Source: Mesobacterium_A hydrothermale
GTDB lineage: Bacteria > Pseudomonadota > Alphaproteobacteria > Rhodobacterales > Rhodobacteraceae
Assembly (NCBI RefSeq): GCF_035818635.1
Contig: NZ_JAYLLH010000014.1
Location: forward strand, 1 to 53,897
Reading direction: 5' to 3'
DNA: 53,897 bases
Shown here: in pieces, positions 8,840 through 16,742 of the stretch
How positions within the stretch are numbered: the first letter of the stretch is position 1
How the letters are laid out: every line of letters begins with the position of its first letter
The notes under the pieces: generated by a model
Databases searched by the model: none
The model's input: the letters and a program-made list of their open reading frames with translations, nothing else
What the model was told of the DNA's origin: nothing
Made by a program: the position numbers and the translations under genes

Positions 8840-8923
8840 GGAGAGAACTTTCGGCAACGCTTTCTTAACCAAGATAACTAAAGACTGACCCTACCGAACA
8901 TGCAAGCGCCAAGGAGGGGACCC

Positions 8924-10285
8924 ATGGCCGGCAGGGTAATGATCGTGGATGCCATCGCACCGAACCGGATCGTGTTGCGGTCGCTGCTGTCATCTGCACA
9001 ACACACCGTGGTTCAGGCCACCACCGGCGAAGAGGCGCTGACGCTGGCGCGGCAATTGCCGCCCGACGTCATCATCTCGGCGGTGGACCTGCCCGACATG
9101 ACGGCGCAGGCTTTGTTTTCCAAGTTGCGCGGCTCGGCCCAGTTCGGGGCGATCCCGATCCTTGCGGTCACGATCGACACGCTTTCGGCGCGGATTTCCG
9201 CGTTCGAAGCTGGCGCCGATGACGTGATATCGCGCCCGCTGGATCAGGCGTTGTTGCTGGCACGGGTGCGCGGGCTCTTGCGCCTTGCGCGGCCCGACAA
9301 TGCCGTGCCCCTGCCCCGCCTTCCCAAAGGCCTGGCCGAACCCGGCGCGGCCTTTGTCCGGCGTCCGCGAATTGCGCTGTTGTCCGACGACGCCGGTCAG
9401 GCCCGCGAACTGGCGGAGCCGTTGTGTGCGCTTGTGCCGGGCGACTATGCCACCGCGACCCCCGCAGAGTTCCTGCGCGGCGCCCTGAGCGGCCCGCCAC
9501 ACAGCGCGGTCGTGCTGATCCCCGGTGACGGCACCGACGGCTCTGCCCTGGCTCTGCTGGCGGAACTCGTCACCCCCCGTATCCGCGGCCAAGAGCCGCT
9601 GGTCATGCTGGCACCGCCAAGGCCCGACACCGGACTGGCCGCAAGCGCGCTTGATATCGGGGCGGGGGATGCGTTGTGTCACGGGCTACAGGTCGAGGAA
9701 CTGGCGCACAGGCTCAGGCGTTTGATCGCCCTTGGTCCGCGCAGTGCGCGACAGGGGCAGACCACTGATCTTGATCCTGATACCGGGCTGCTCTGCCGGC
9801 AGGCAGGGCTGTCGCGATTGACCGAACTGGCGCGACGCCCGGTGCCGGACCAGGGGCCCTTCGCGGTTCTCTTGCTGCGGCTGGCGGGGGTCGATGTGGT
9901 TCTGCAACGCTACGGCTTTGCCTGCGCGGATACCGCGCTGGCCACAGTTGCGGTGCGGCTCCGGGCCGGGTTGCGGCCGGGGGACCTGCTGTCACGCTTT
10001 GGAGATCAGTCATTTCTTGCAGTTCTGCCCAAAACCGGCAGCGCGGAAACCCGGCGCACCGCATTGCGGCTGTGCCATATCGTCGGCGAACAGCCCTTCG
10101 CCTGTCCAGGCCGGCAATCCAGCGCAAGCCTGAGCCTGGGTGCCGGTGTCGCCCTGTCTCACACGGTTGCAGCCCTTCCGGCCGAAGCCCGTGCCGACGC
10201 CCTGTTGCGGCTGGCAGACGCCGCGCTGGCCGAGGTGGCCTTTCGCGACGCGGACCCGGTGCGTTTCTCGCGCCCCGCCGCCTGA
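8924..10285 (+). CDS. PleD-like two-receiver/GGDEF protein with degenerate active sites
   Basis: This 453-residue protein has the PleD architecture: receiver domain (1-120), a second degenerate receiver (about 145-270), then a GGDEF-like domain (about 285-445). The first receiver lacks its phosphoacceptor (Ala53), part of its acidic pocket (Asp9-Ala10) and the conserved Lys (Arg104). The GGDEF pentapeptide is G-D-Q-S-F (360-364), so cyclase activity is not expected. The cyclic di-GMP inhibitory motif R-P-G-D (351-354) is kept five residues upstream. A role as a cyclic di-GMP receptor or scaffold is inferred. The start at 8924 follows a strong AAGGAGGGG site. Confidence 0.85.
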   Translation: MAGRVMIVDAIAPNRIVLRSLLSSAQHTVVQATTGEEALTLARQLPPDVIISAVDLPDMTAQALFSKLRGSAQFGAIPILAVTIDTLSARISAFEAGADDVISRPLDQALLLARVRGLLRLARPDNAVPLPRLPKGLAEPGAAFVRRPRIALLSDDAGQARELAEPLCALVPGDYATATPAEFLRGALSGPPHSAVVLIPGDGTDGSALALLAELVTPRIRGQEPLVMLAPPRPDTGLAASALDIGAGDALCHGLQVEELAHRLRRLIALGPRSARQGQTTDLDPDTGLLCRQAGLSRLTELARRPVPDQGPFAVLLLRLAGVDVVLQRYGFACADTALATVAVRLRAGLRPGDLLSRFGDQSFLAVLPKTGSAETRRTALRLCHIVGEQPFACPGRQSSASLSLGAGVALSHTVAALPAEARADALLRLADAALAEVAFRDADPVRFSRPAA

Positions 10286-10293
10286 TCGCCGGA

Positions 10294-10794
10294 TCAATCG
10301 CGCAGCGGGTGAGCGCGCGCTTCGAACCGTGTGATTTCCTGTTCCAGCCGGTCGGCATAGGCCGCCCGCTGCGACGGGCTCATCGTCGCGAGGTAGTCAG
10401 CCAGAACCTTCTGACCGGTCGTCAGCCGGGCCTGCGCGTTCCGCGACTGCGCGTCCAGGTTGGCGCGCAGGGCATCCGGGTCAAAAGGCTCAGCCCGGAG
10501 CAGTTCGACCGACCGGCGATACGCGCGCGCCAGATCGCCCCGGTCGCGCGGTGCGCCGGCAAAGGCCTCGCGCAGTTGACGACGCAGCGCACGCTGGTCA
10601 TCGCGTTCCAGCGCCCGGGTATAGGGCATGGTCTGGTCGCGTGATTGCGGCGCTTCACGATGATCGGGCAGACCGCGCCAGATCATCCCCGCCGCCAACC
10701 CGACAACCATCAGGTTCAGCGCCAGCGACACGAACAAAAGCACCCGGACCCATCGCCGGGTGCCGCGCGGCTGGGCGGTTTCGGTTGTCGCCAT
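10294..10794 (-). CDS. Periplasmic heavy-metal-sensor-like protein (CpxP/ZraP/CnrR type)
   Basis: This 166-residue protein has an N-terminal membrane anchor (about 18-40, with L-L-F-V-S-L-A-L-N-L) and a helical, charge-rich periplasmic domain. Features such as T-R-A-L-E-R-D-D-Q-R-A-L-R-R-Q-L and M-S-P-S-Q-R resemble the periplasmic heavy-metal-sensor family related to CnrR, ZraP and CpxP. It follows the putative anti-sigma gene by 3 bases in the same operon as an ECF sigma factor. It could therefore act as the extracytoplasmic input of that sigma system. Metal binding is not shown by any obvious His/Cys cluster. Confidence 0.75.
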   Translation of the reverse strand: MATTETAQPRGTRRWVRVLLFVSLALNLMVVGLAAGMIWRGLPDHREAPQSRDQTMPYTRALERDDQRALRRQLREAFAGAPRDRGDLARAYRRSVELLRAEPFDPDALRANLDAQSRNAQARLTTGQKVLADYLATMSPSQRAAYADRLEQEITRFEARAHPLRD

Positions 10795-10797
10795 GGC

Positions 10798-11151
10798 TCA
10801 GCCCTCCAGCAAGACGAAATCAAAGCTGCTTTGCGGATCGACCGTGAGCGTGCCATCGCCGTAAAGCGCCGTGCTCAGGCTGTCGCTCAGCCCCGCCGGC
10901 TGTACCGCGCCCAGCCAGACCCCCAGCACCGTGGCCGCGGTCAGCCCGGTGACCGCAGGCCAGCCGCCGACGGCGGCGAACAGTTGCCGCAGGATTCCGG
11001 GCGCGCGTTCGGTGACCACCGCGCTGCGCACCGGCTGCAGCGCCAGCGCGTCGGCCTGGACGCGGGCCAGAAGGTCCGCCGACGGCTCTGCCGCCTGGGC
11101 CTTGGCCGCGTCGAAGAAGCTTTGCAGTTCGTCCATGCCGTGATCAGTCAT
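10798..11151 (-). CDS. Putative single-pass anti-sigma factor
   Basis: This 117-residue protein has a soluble N-terminus (M-D-E-L-Q-S-F-F-D-A-A) and one hydrophobic segment at about 72-95 (W-P-A-V-T-G-L-T-A-A-T-V-L-G-V-W-L). A short, probably periplasmic tail follows. No zinc motif H-x3-C-x2-C is present. It overlaps the end of the ECF sigma gene by 8 bases and precedes the metal-sensor-like gene, which is the usual place for a sigma-sequestering membrane protein. The role is inferred from topology and position, not from a recognised domain. Confidence 0.65.
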   Translation of the reverse strand: MTDHGMDELQSFFDAAKAQAAEPSADLLARVQADALALQPVRSAVVTERAPGILRQLFAAVGGWPAVTGLTAATVLGVWLGAVQPAGLSDSLSTALYGDGTLTVDPQSSFDFVLLEG

Positions 11152-11728
11152 CGGTATACCCCAGTTCGTCCTTGCGCCCGGCCAGTATCTCGGTCAGGGC
11201 CCGCTTGCCCCGCGCGGTCAGGCTTTCCACCGCGCGCGGGCTGATCTCCATGATGGCGGCGATCTCGGGGTTTCCCAACCCTTCGATGTGACGCAGCACC
11301 ACCGCTTCTCTTTGCCGGTCGGGCAACTGCATCAGGGCGGCCTGCAACGCGTCTGCCCGCGCCTGCTGCTGCATCCCTTCCGCCGCCCCCACAGCGCCGT
11401 CTTCCACTTCTGGCACCGCGTCCAGATCGACCGACGGGCGACGCCGCAGCCGGTCGGTACACAGGTTCGCCACCACCCGGTAAAGCCAGGTCGTGACCTT
11501 GGCTTCGCCTTCGCGCCAGTCCGGAGCGATGCGCCACAGCCGGATCAAGGCGTCCTGCGTCACGTCCTCGGCCTCCGCATGGTTGCCCAGCAGCCGCATG
11601 GCGTGGCCAAAGACCCGGGGCGTCAAGCGCAAGGTCAGGATGCGCGCCGCCGCCGCATCGCCAGAGGCATAGCGGGCCAGCAACGCTTCGTCACTCAGAT
11701 CGTCCTGGGCGTCATAGGGCATGGTCAT
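11144..11728 (-). CDS. ECF-type RNA polymerase sigma factor
   Basis: This is a group 4 sigma factor of about 194 residues. Region 2 contains the recognisable N-H-A-E-A-E-D-V-T-Q-D-A-L-I-R-L-W and V-T-T-W-L-Y-R-V-V-A-N-L-C-T-D-R-L-R-R. Region 4 contains L-P-D-R-Q-R-E-A-V-V-L-R-H-I-E and the DNA-binding helix around S-P-R-A-V-E-S-L. It lacks regions 1 and 3, as usual for ECF factors. The ATG at 11728 (M-T-M-P-Y-D) is preferred to an earlier start; an ATG six bases later is also possible. It leads an operon with a putative anti-sigma and a periplasmic sensor-like protein. Confidence 0.9.
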   Translation of the reverse strand: MTMPYDAQDDLSDEALLARYASGDAAAARILTLRLTPRVFGHAMRLLGNHAEAEDVTQDALIRLWRIAPDWREGEAKVTTWLYRVVANLCTDRLRRRPSVDLDAVPEVEDGAVGAAEGMQQQARADALQAALMQLPDRQREAVVLRHIEGLGNPEIAAIMEISPRAVESLTARGKRALTEILAGRKDELGYTDD

Positions 11729-11777
11729 TTGCCTGCGTGGCCTAGTCGGTCTTACCAAGTCCCGCAATCCAATTGGA

Positions 11778-11813
11778 GTCCCGGGCGGCGGGGGACGATC
11801 CGCCGCCCGGGAC
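11778..11813 (-). terminator. Hairpin terminator behind the EF-hand gene
   Basis: A perfect 13-bp GC-rich stem (GTCCCGGGCGGCG and its complement) with a 10-base loop lies just past the stop of the EF-hand gene and before the ECF sigma start. It lacks a clear T-tract on the minus strand, so termination strength is uncertain. Confidence 0.6.
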
Positions 11814-11823
11814 CTTCAGGCCG

Positions 11824-12402
11824 TTATTCCCACCAGCGCGGGCCGTGGCCATCGCGACCTTTGTGTTCGCCGCGCGGGCCATGATCGCCGCCGCGCTTGC
11901 CGAATTTCTCGTGACCGCCGTGCTCACCGAACTTGCCGCCGGCGCGGTCTTTCATGCGCTCTTGCAACTGGGCGAACTCTTCCTCGGACACCGCACCGTC
12001 ATCGTTGCTGTCAAAGCGAGAGATCATGCGTGCGCCCATGTCACCACGAGGGGACTGCAACTCGTCCATCGACAGGGTGCCGTCGCCGTTTTTGTCCATC
12101 CGCTTGATCATCTGCGCGGTGCGGTCCTCGATCCGCTCGGCGTCGCGCGCCTGGGCGGCGGCGGTCAGCTCCTCGGCGCTCAACTGGCCGTCGCCGTTGG
12201 TATCGGCCTTGGCAAAGCGTTCGGATTTCTTGGCCTGCAAATCCTCGATGGTCAGCTGACCGTCAGCGTTTGCATCCAGTTCCGCAAAGGTCGGCATCTG
12301 GCGCGGGCCGCGTTCTGTCTGCGGGCCAGTGGCGTCCTGTGCCATGGCCGATGCGGCCAGTCCCAGGGCAATTGCACTCGAAAGGATCAATGCGCGTTTC
12401 AT
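11824..12402 (-). CDS. Exported EF-hand calcium-binding protein
   Basis: This 192-residue protein starts with a signal peptide (M-K-R-A-L-I-L through A-S-A-M-A). It contains four EF-hand loops: D-A-N-A-D-G-Q-L-T-I-E-D-L, D-T-N-G-D-G-Q-L-S-A-E-E-L, D-K-N-G-D-G-T-L-S-M-D-E-L and D-S-N-D-D-G-A-V-S-E-E-E-F. The tail of about 35 residues is rich in His, Gly, Lys and Arg and could bind metal. A good AAGGAG site precedes the ATG at 12402. It would act in the periplasm, and it lies upstream of the ECF sigma/anti-sigma/metal-sensor operon, suggesting a shared envelope or metal response. Confidence 0.88.
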   Translation of the reverse strand: MKRALILSSAIALGLAASAMAQDATGPQTERGPRQMPTFAELDANADGQLTIEDLQAKKSERFAKADTNGDGQLSAEELTAAAQARDAERIEDRTAQMIKRMDKNGDGTLSMDELQSPRGDMGARMISRFDSNDDGAVSEEEFAQLQERMKDRAGGKFGEHGGHEKFGKRGGDHGPRGEHKGRDGHGPRWWE

Positions 12403-12628
12403 GTCTCGGTTCTCCTTCAGGTCTTTTTCAGGTCTCAGACGTTTTGGGGAAGCGGCTTTTCCATCCGCTTTCCGACAAGTCATACGGGCGGGGCCAGAAG
12501 TTCCGTCGCGGAGTCTAGATTTTTTCTCTCTCCGCCGTGACGCGCGACACGCCGACGCAAGGACACATTGCACACTTTTTATTCCCGCCCGTTTGGATCA
12601 CCCTCTGCCCTGGAGAGAGAGGACAACC

Positions 12629-13021
12629 ATGTTTGACGATTCCAGCATCGAGGTCGAACGGCCTCTGGCCCCTGCCTTGTGGAAGGGGTGGCGTCGCCGT
12701 TGCCCCAAGTGCGGCAACGGCCCGCTTCTGAACGGTTACCTCAAGGTGCGCGACACCTGCCCGGTCTGCCGCGAGGAATTTCATCACCATCGCGCAGACG
12801 ATGGCCCGGCTTACGTGACGATCTTGATCGTCGGCCACGTCATGGCGCCCCTGTTGCTTTGGGCCTTCGTGAAATGGCGGCCTGAACCACTGGTGTTGTT
12901 CACCATATTCGCGGTTGGCTGTGTCGGCCTGTCGCTTTATCTTCTGCCCCGATTGAAAGGGGCGTTGATCGCATTCCAGTGGTCGCGACACATGCACGGG
13001 TTCGGAGCACCGCCCGCATGA
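12629..13021 (+). CDS. DUF983 membrane protein with zinc-ribbon-like Cys pairs
   Basis: This 130-residue protein has an N-terminal C-P-K-C and C-P-V-C pair (about residues 25-47) followed by H-H-H. Two hydrophobic segments follow (V-T-I-L-I-V-G-H-V-M-A-P-L-L-L-W and the V-L-F-T-I-F-A-V-G-C-V region). This is the DUF983 pattern, a small membrane family of unknown function common in alphaproteobacteria and sometimes found near cytochrome oxidase genes. The ATG at 12629 follows an AGAGAGAGG site. It is followed 22 bases later by the NUDIX gene, so the two may be one transcript. Confidence 0.85.
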   Translation: MFDDSSIEVERPLAPALWKGWRRRCPKCGNGPLLNGYLKVRDTCPVCREEFHHHRADDGPAYVTILIVGHVMAPLLLWAFVKWRPEPLVLFTIFAVGCVGLSLYLLPRLKGALIAFQWSRHMHGFGAPPA

Positions 13022-13043
13022 GCCCCAGGGGCAAGAGGGGCGC

Positions 13044-13745
13044 ATGACCGATACAATCGACAAGACAGCCATCCGCGACGCGGCCACCGTGATCGTGATG
13101 CGCGACCGGTTGACAGAGCCGCGCATCCTGATGGGACAGCGTGGCGCCCAGGCCGCGTTCATGCCAAACAAGTTCGTCTTTCCAGGCGGCGCGGTGGATC
13201 GCAGCGATGCGCAGGTGCCCCTGGCCGCGCCGCTGACCGACCTGTGCCGGAATCGGCTGCAGGAAGACAGCGATCACGACCACAGCCACGCGCTGGCCGT
13301 CGCCGCCATCCGCGAGCTTTGGGAAGAAACCGGCCTGCTGCTGGGCCAGCCGGGTCAATGGCCCGGCGCCGTGCCCGGCGACTGGGCTCGCTTTGCCGCC
13401 ACCGGCCACGTCCCGTCGGCCCGGGCGCTGCAGTTCGTGTTCCGTGCCATCACCCCGCCGGGGCGGCCGCGCCGGTTTGACGCGCGGTTCTTCTTTCTGG
13501 ATGCCGACGAGGTCGCAAGCGATCTTGACGATTTTTCCGGGGCCGAGGACGAACTGAGCCACCTGCAGTGGATCCCGCTGAGCGAGGTGCGCCGCTTCGA
13601 CCTGCCTTTCATCACCGAGGTGGTTCTGGCCGAGGTCGCCGCCCGCGCGACCGACATGTCGCCACCGGTGTCGGTGCCGTTCTTCCGCAACGACGACGAG
13701 GAAAGCCTGTTCCTGCGCCTGCGCGGACACCCGATGACGGACTGA
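13044..13745 (+). CDS. NUDIX hydrolase
   Basis: This 233-residue protein has a Nudix core: A-A-T-V-I-V-M near the N-terminus, F-P-G-G near residue 48, and the Nudix box helix A-A-I-R-E-L-W-E-E-T-G-L-L-L-G with the R-E-x2-E-E catalytic metal site. The longer form (over 200 residues) with the F-F-F-L-D-A-D-E segment resembles the NUDT7/NUDT19-like branch, which cleaves CoA derivatives or nucleoside diphosphate compounds. The exact substrate is not clear. It sits in line with the DUF983 gene and converges with the EamA transporter gene. Confidence 0.88.
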   Translation: MTDTIDKTAIRDAATVIVMRDRLTEPRILMGQRGAQAAFMPNKFVFPGGAVDRSDAQVPLAAPLTDLCRNRLQEDSDHDHSHALAVAAIRELWEETGLLLGQPGQWPGAVPGDWARFAATGHVPSARALQFVFRAITPPGRPRRFDARFFFLDADEVASDLDDFSGAEDELSHLQWIPLSEVRRFDLPFITEVVLAEVAARATDMSPPVSVPFFRNDDEESLFLRLRGHPMTD

Positions 13746-13754
13746 CGTCGCGGC

Positions 13755-14660
13755 TCAGATTGTCAGGACAAGCAACAGGATGCTGCCGGTCAGGATCGCG
13801 ATGCCGACGATTTCACGCCGGGTGATCGTTTCGTGGAAGAACAGAACCGACGCGAGGATACCGAAGATCAATTCGATCTGGCCGACAACCTTCACATAGG
13901 CGGCGTTCTGCAGGGTGAAGGCCCAGAACCAGCCGAAGGATCCGCCGATGCTGGTCAGCCCGACGAAAATCCCCGTCCGCCGCGCGGCCCAGACGCGGCC
14001 AAGCTGGTCGCGGTCGCGCCAGAACAGCCAGATCGTCATGATGCACAGCTGGAAGCCGGTGACAAACGCCAGCGTCACCGCCGCGCGCAACGGGGCGTCG
14101 GGACTGTCCACCGACAAAGTCGCCGCGCGGTACAGCACCGCCGAGATCGCGAACAGAACCCCCGAAGACAACCCCAGAAGCGAGGCTTGCGAGCTCAGGT
14201 CGCGCCACCAGCGCGTGGCCACATCCCCCGGTTTGCGTGACAGAAGGATGACTCCGGCCACCCCCAAAACGATGGCCAAGGAGCCATAGGCCGACACTGC
14301 GTCACCCAGGATCAGCCAGCCGAACATCGCGCTCTGGATCACTTCTGTCTTGGCAAAGGTCAGCCCGACGGCAAAGTTGCGTTGCTTGAACAGGGCGACG
14401 ACACAGATCGTGGCCAGGATCTGCCCAATCCCGCCCACCATACCGGCAATCCAGAAAATCCCGCCGATCGCCGGCATCGGCCGACCGCTGAAATGCAGGT
14501 AGAAAAACAGCGCAAGGATCACCAGGGGCGCAGAATAGAAGAAGCGGGAAAACGTGGCTCCAGTGGCCGACAGCCGTACCGTCGCCAGCACCTTCTGCAA
14601 CATGAAGCGCACGGTCTGAAACAGCGCCGCCGCCAAAGATACCGCGATCCAAAGGCTCAT
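13755..14660 (-). CDS. EamA-family (DMT) transporter
   Basis: This 301-residue inner-membrane protein has about ten hydrophobic segments arranged as two five-helix halves, as in the drug/metabolite transporter EamA fold. The second half contains the typical L-T-S-I-G-G-S-F-G-W and G-Q-I-E-L-I-F-G-I-L-A-S segments, and the protein ends in a hydrophobic helix. The transported compound cannot be told from sequence. It follows the desaturase start by 21 bases on the same strand order (desaturase gene upstream), so it may be cotranscribed with it. Confidence 0.85.
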   Translation of the reverse strand: MSLWIAVSLAAALFQTVRFMLQKVLATVRLSATGATFSRFFYSAPLVILALFFYLHFSGRPMPAIGGIFWIAGMVGGIGQILATICVVALFKQRNFAVGLTFAKTEVIQSAMFGWLILGDAVSAYGSLAIVLGVAGVILLSRKPGDVATRWWRDLSSQASLLGLSSGVLFAISAVLYRAATLSVDSPDAPLRAAVTLAFVTGFQLCIMTIWLFWRDRDQLGRVWAARRTGIFVGLTSIGGSFGWFWAFTLQNAAYVKVVGQIELIFGILASVLFFHETITRREIVGIAILTGSILLLVLTI

Positions 14661-14681
14661 GCCGCCTTCTATGGCCCCAGA

Positions 14682-15581
14682 TCAGCGCTTTGGCCAGAGC
14701 GGATGCGGCACAGGGTCCTTCGCCCGCAGGAAATAGCGGCGGAAAACCTCGGCGTAGGAACGGTAGCGATAGCCGTCGTTGCACGACAGGTAGCGATCCC
14801 TGTTCTGCCAATAAAGCTGCGGCAGCTGGAACCAAGGCACGCGCGGGTGCATGTGATGCACAACGTGCAGATTGTTGTTCAGAAAGATCAGCGCCAGCGG
14901 GCCACGATCCTCGATGATCACAGTGCGGCCCCGCGCTTTTTCATGGGCCTGGTGTTCCAGGAACGTCCGGATTTTCAAGATCGACACCGCCGCATAGCTG
15001 GACAGCAGGAACGCCCAGACCGGCATCTGCCCGATCGCCACCACCCACCACAGCACGAGCGCCACCGCCGGCAGATGCCACAGCCATCCCAGCAGAACGC
15101 GCCGGTCGCCGCCACGGATCGACCGCCAGTCCCCCACCATGAAACTGACCTGCCCAACCAGCGGCCCGATCAGCAGCCGCCCGATCAACAGGTTGTTGGC
15201 ACGCAGAACCCGTTGTTTCCAACGTGGCAGCGCCGCCCAGACCGCCGGGTCAAGATAATTGCTTTCGGGATCGTCGTAGGGGTCGGTCAGCAGACTGTCG
15301 CGATGATGCGCCAGGTGCGTGTCGCGAAACCGCATGTAGGGGATCAGCAGCGACAGCGCCGGAAACACCAGCGCTGCATTCAGGTGACGATTGCGGAACG
15401 GATGGCCATGCAGCATTTCGTGGCACAGCGACGAATGCAGCGCGGCCGCAAAGGTCACCAGCACCATACCCAGCGGCAACCACAGCGCCGCCGCCCAGGT
15501 GGTTCCCAGTGCCCAAAGAACGTAGCACAACGCCAACAGCGCCAGAGTTGGCCATTCGCGCGCGATCGACCGGTCAGACAT
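14682..15581 (-). CDS. Membrane fatty-acid desaturase
   Basis: This 299-residue di-iron membrane enzyme has three histidine boxes: H-S-S-L-C-H-E-M-L-H-G-H near residue 50, H-L-A-H-H near 90, and H-V-V-H-H-M-H near 240. These are the metal ligands of the fatty-acid desaturase/hydroxylase superfamily. Four to five hydrophobic stretches separate them. It would introduce a double bond or hydroxyl group into a lipid acyl chain or related substrate. It overlaps the upstream DUF2061 gene by 8 bases and lies across a divergent promoter from an XRE-type regulator, a plausible controller. Confidence 0.86.
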   Translation of the reverse strand: MSDRSIAREWPTLALLALCYVLWALGTTWAAALWLPLGMVLVTFAAALHSSLCHEMLHGHPFRNRHLNAALVFPALSLLIPYMRFRDTHLAHHRDSLLTDPYDDPESNYLDPAVWAALPRWKQRVLRANNLLIGRLLIGPLVGQVSFMVGDWRSIRGGDRRVLLGWLWHLPAVALVLWWVVAIGQMPVWAFLLSSYAAVSILKIRTFLEHQAHEKARGRTVIIEDRGPLALIFLNNNLHVVHHMHPRVPWFQLPQLYWQNRDRYLSCNDGYRYRSYAEVFRRYFLRAKDPVPHPLWPKR

Positions 15582-15777
15582 CCCGACCCCACGCGATGTT
15601 GGCCCAAAGCCGTTCGTAAAGCAGGTAGGACACGAAACCGATGCCCGCGTTGATCAGCGCCATCGCCCCGCCGGTCCGAAGCGATCCGGTAAAGACAAAG
15701 CCGATCAGCGCCATGACGCAAATCCCCAGCACCGTCCAAAGCACCGATTTCACCAAGCTGCGTGTCCGCGTTTCCAT
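15574..15777 (-). CDS. DUF2061 small membrane protein
   Basis: This 67-residue protein has two hydrophobic helices (V-L-W-T-V-L-G-I-C-V-M-A-L-I-G-F and A-L-I-N-A-G-I-G-F-V-S-Y-L-L-Y-E-R-L-W). It matches the DUF2061 pattern, including the ending Y-E-R-L-W-x-N-I-x-W-G. The function is unknown. The ATG at 15777 is preferred to an earlier one because it follows an A-G-G-G-G-A-C-A ribosome-binding region and gives the usual family length. The 8-base overlap with the desaturase gene indicates translational coupling. Confidence 0.82.
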   Translation of the reverse strand: METRTRSLVKSVLWTVLGICVMALIGFVFTGSLRTGGAMALINAGIGFVSYLLYERLWANIAWGRDV

Positions 15778-15864
15778 CTTGTCCCCTGCCAAGTTCACAG
15801 CACCGTGATATCGCGAACGGTACCCGTCGGGGATTCTGAATATGGTTAACAAAAATCTGCATTG

Positions 15865-15878
15865 GTGATATTCGTCAC
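15865..15878 (+). promoter_or_regulatory. Short inverted repeat before the XRE gene
   Basis: GTGA and TCAC arms flank six bases directly before the start of the XRE-family regulator. The position suits an autoregulatory operator, but the arms are short and the call is weak. Confidence 0.25.
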
Positions 15879-15881
15879 AAC

Positions 15882-16742
15882 ATGCTCAATAAAATCGACA
15901 AACGCCGCCGCGCGCATCTGTTCCGCTCTCGCCTGCTGCGCGCGATGGAACAGACCGGCACATCGCAAAGTGCGCTGGCGCGGCGCACGGGCGTCGACCG
16001 ATCGACCATTTCGCAACTGACCACGGATGACGGCGCGCGCTTGCCAAATGCCCATATCGCGGCATCTTGTGCATCGGCCCTTGGCGTTTCGGCGGATTGG
16101 TTACTGGGCTTGTCAGAACGGCCCGAAAGCGCGGCTGACCTGCTGAGCACGTCCCTGTCCCTGACCGCAGCGCCGCGGGCGCTGGTGGACGAACAGATCT
16201 TCGGCTGGCACCAAGAGGCGGCGGGCTACAAGATTCGCCATGTGCCCGCAGGTCTGCCCGACATGCTGAAAACCCGTGCCATCCTGGAATGGGAATACGC
16301 GCCGCACCTTGGCCGGACCACGGAACAGGCGATCAACGCCTCTCAGGACCGGCTGGACTGGATGCGCAACAGCGCATCGGACTATGAAATCGCCTTTCCG
16401 CTGCACGAACTGCACAGCTTTGCCTCTGGCGAAGGTTATTATAACGGGTTGTCACCGGGTCTGCGCCGGTCGCAACTGGACCACCTGCGTAGCCTGACCG
16501 AGCAACTCTACCCGCGGCTGCGGCTGTATCTGTTCGACGCGCGCCGAGTCTATTCCGCCCCGGTGACGATCTTTGGCCCGCGTCTTGCGGTGATCTATCT
16601 GGGTCGCAATTACGTCAGCTTTCGAGATACCGAACGGGTCCAGGCGATCACCACGCATTTCGACCACCTGGTCCGAGAGGCGACGGTAGGCGCACGCAGC
16701 ACCACCGCCCACCTGTCGGAACTGACCGCGCTGGCTCAGTAA
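15882..16742 (+). CDS. XRE-family transcriptional regulator
   Basis: This 286-residue protein has an N-terminal Cro/CI-type helix-turn-helix (about residues 18-70: T-S-Q-S-A-L-A-R-R-T-G-V-D-R-S-T-I-S-Q-L, then A-L-G-V-S-A-D-W-L-L-G-L-S). A long C-terminal domain of about 200 residues of unknown type follows; it may bind a ligand. The gene diverges from the DUF2061/desaturase pair, so control of membrane lipid modification is a reasonable inference. Its end overlaps the convergent aldo/keto reductase gene by 7 bases. Confidence 0.87.
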   Translation: MLNKIDKRRRAHLFRSRLLRAMEQTGTSQSALARRTGVDRSTISQLTTDDGARLPNAHIAASCASALGVSADWLLGLSERPESAADLLSTSLSLTAAPRALVDEQIFGWHQEAAGYKIRHVPAGLPDMLKTRAILEWEYAPHLGRTTEQAINASQDRLDWMRNSASDYEIAFPLHELHSFASGEGYYNGLSPGLRRSQLDHLRSLTEQLYPRLRLYLFDARRVYSAPVTIFGPRLAVIYLGRNYVSFRDTERVQAITTHFDHLVREATVGARSTTAHLSELTALAQ

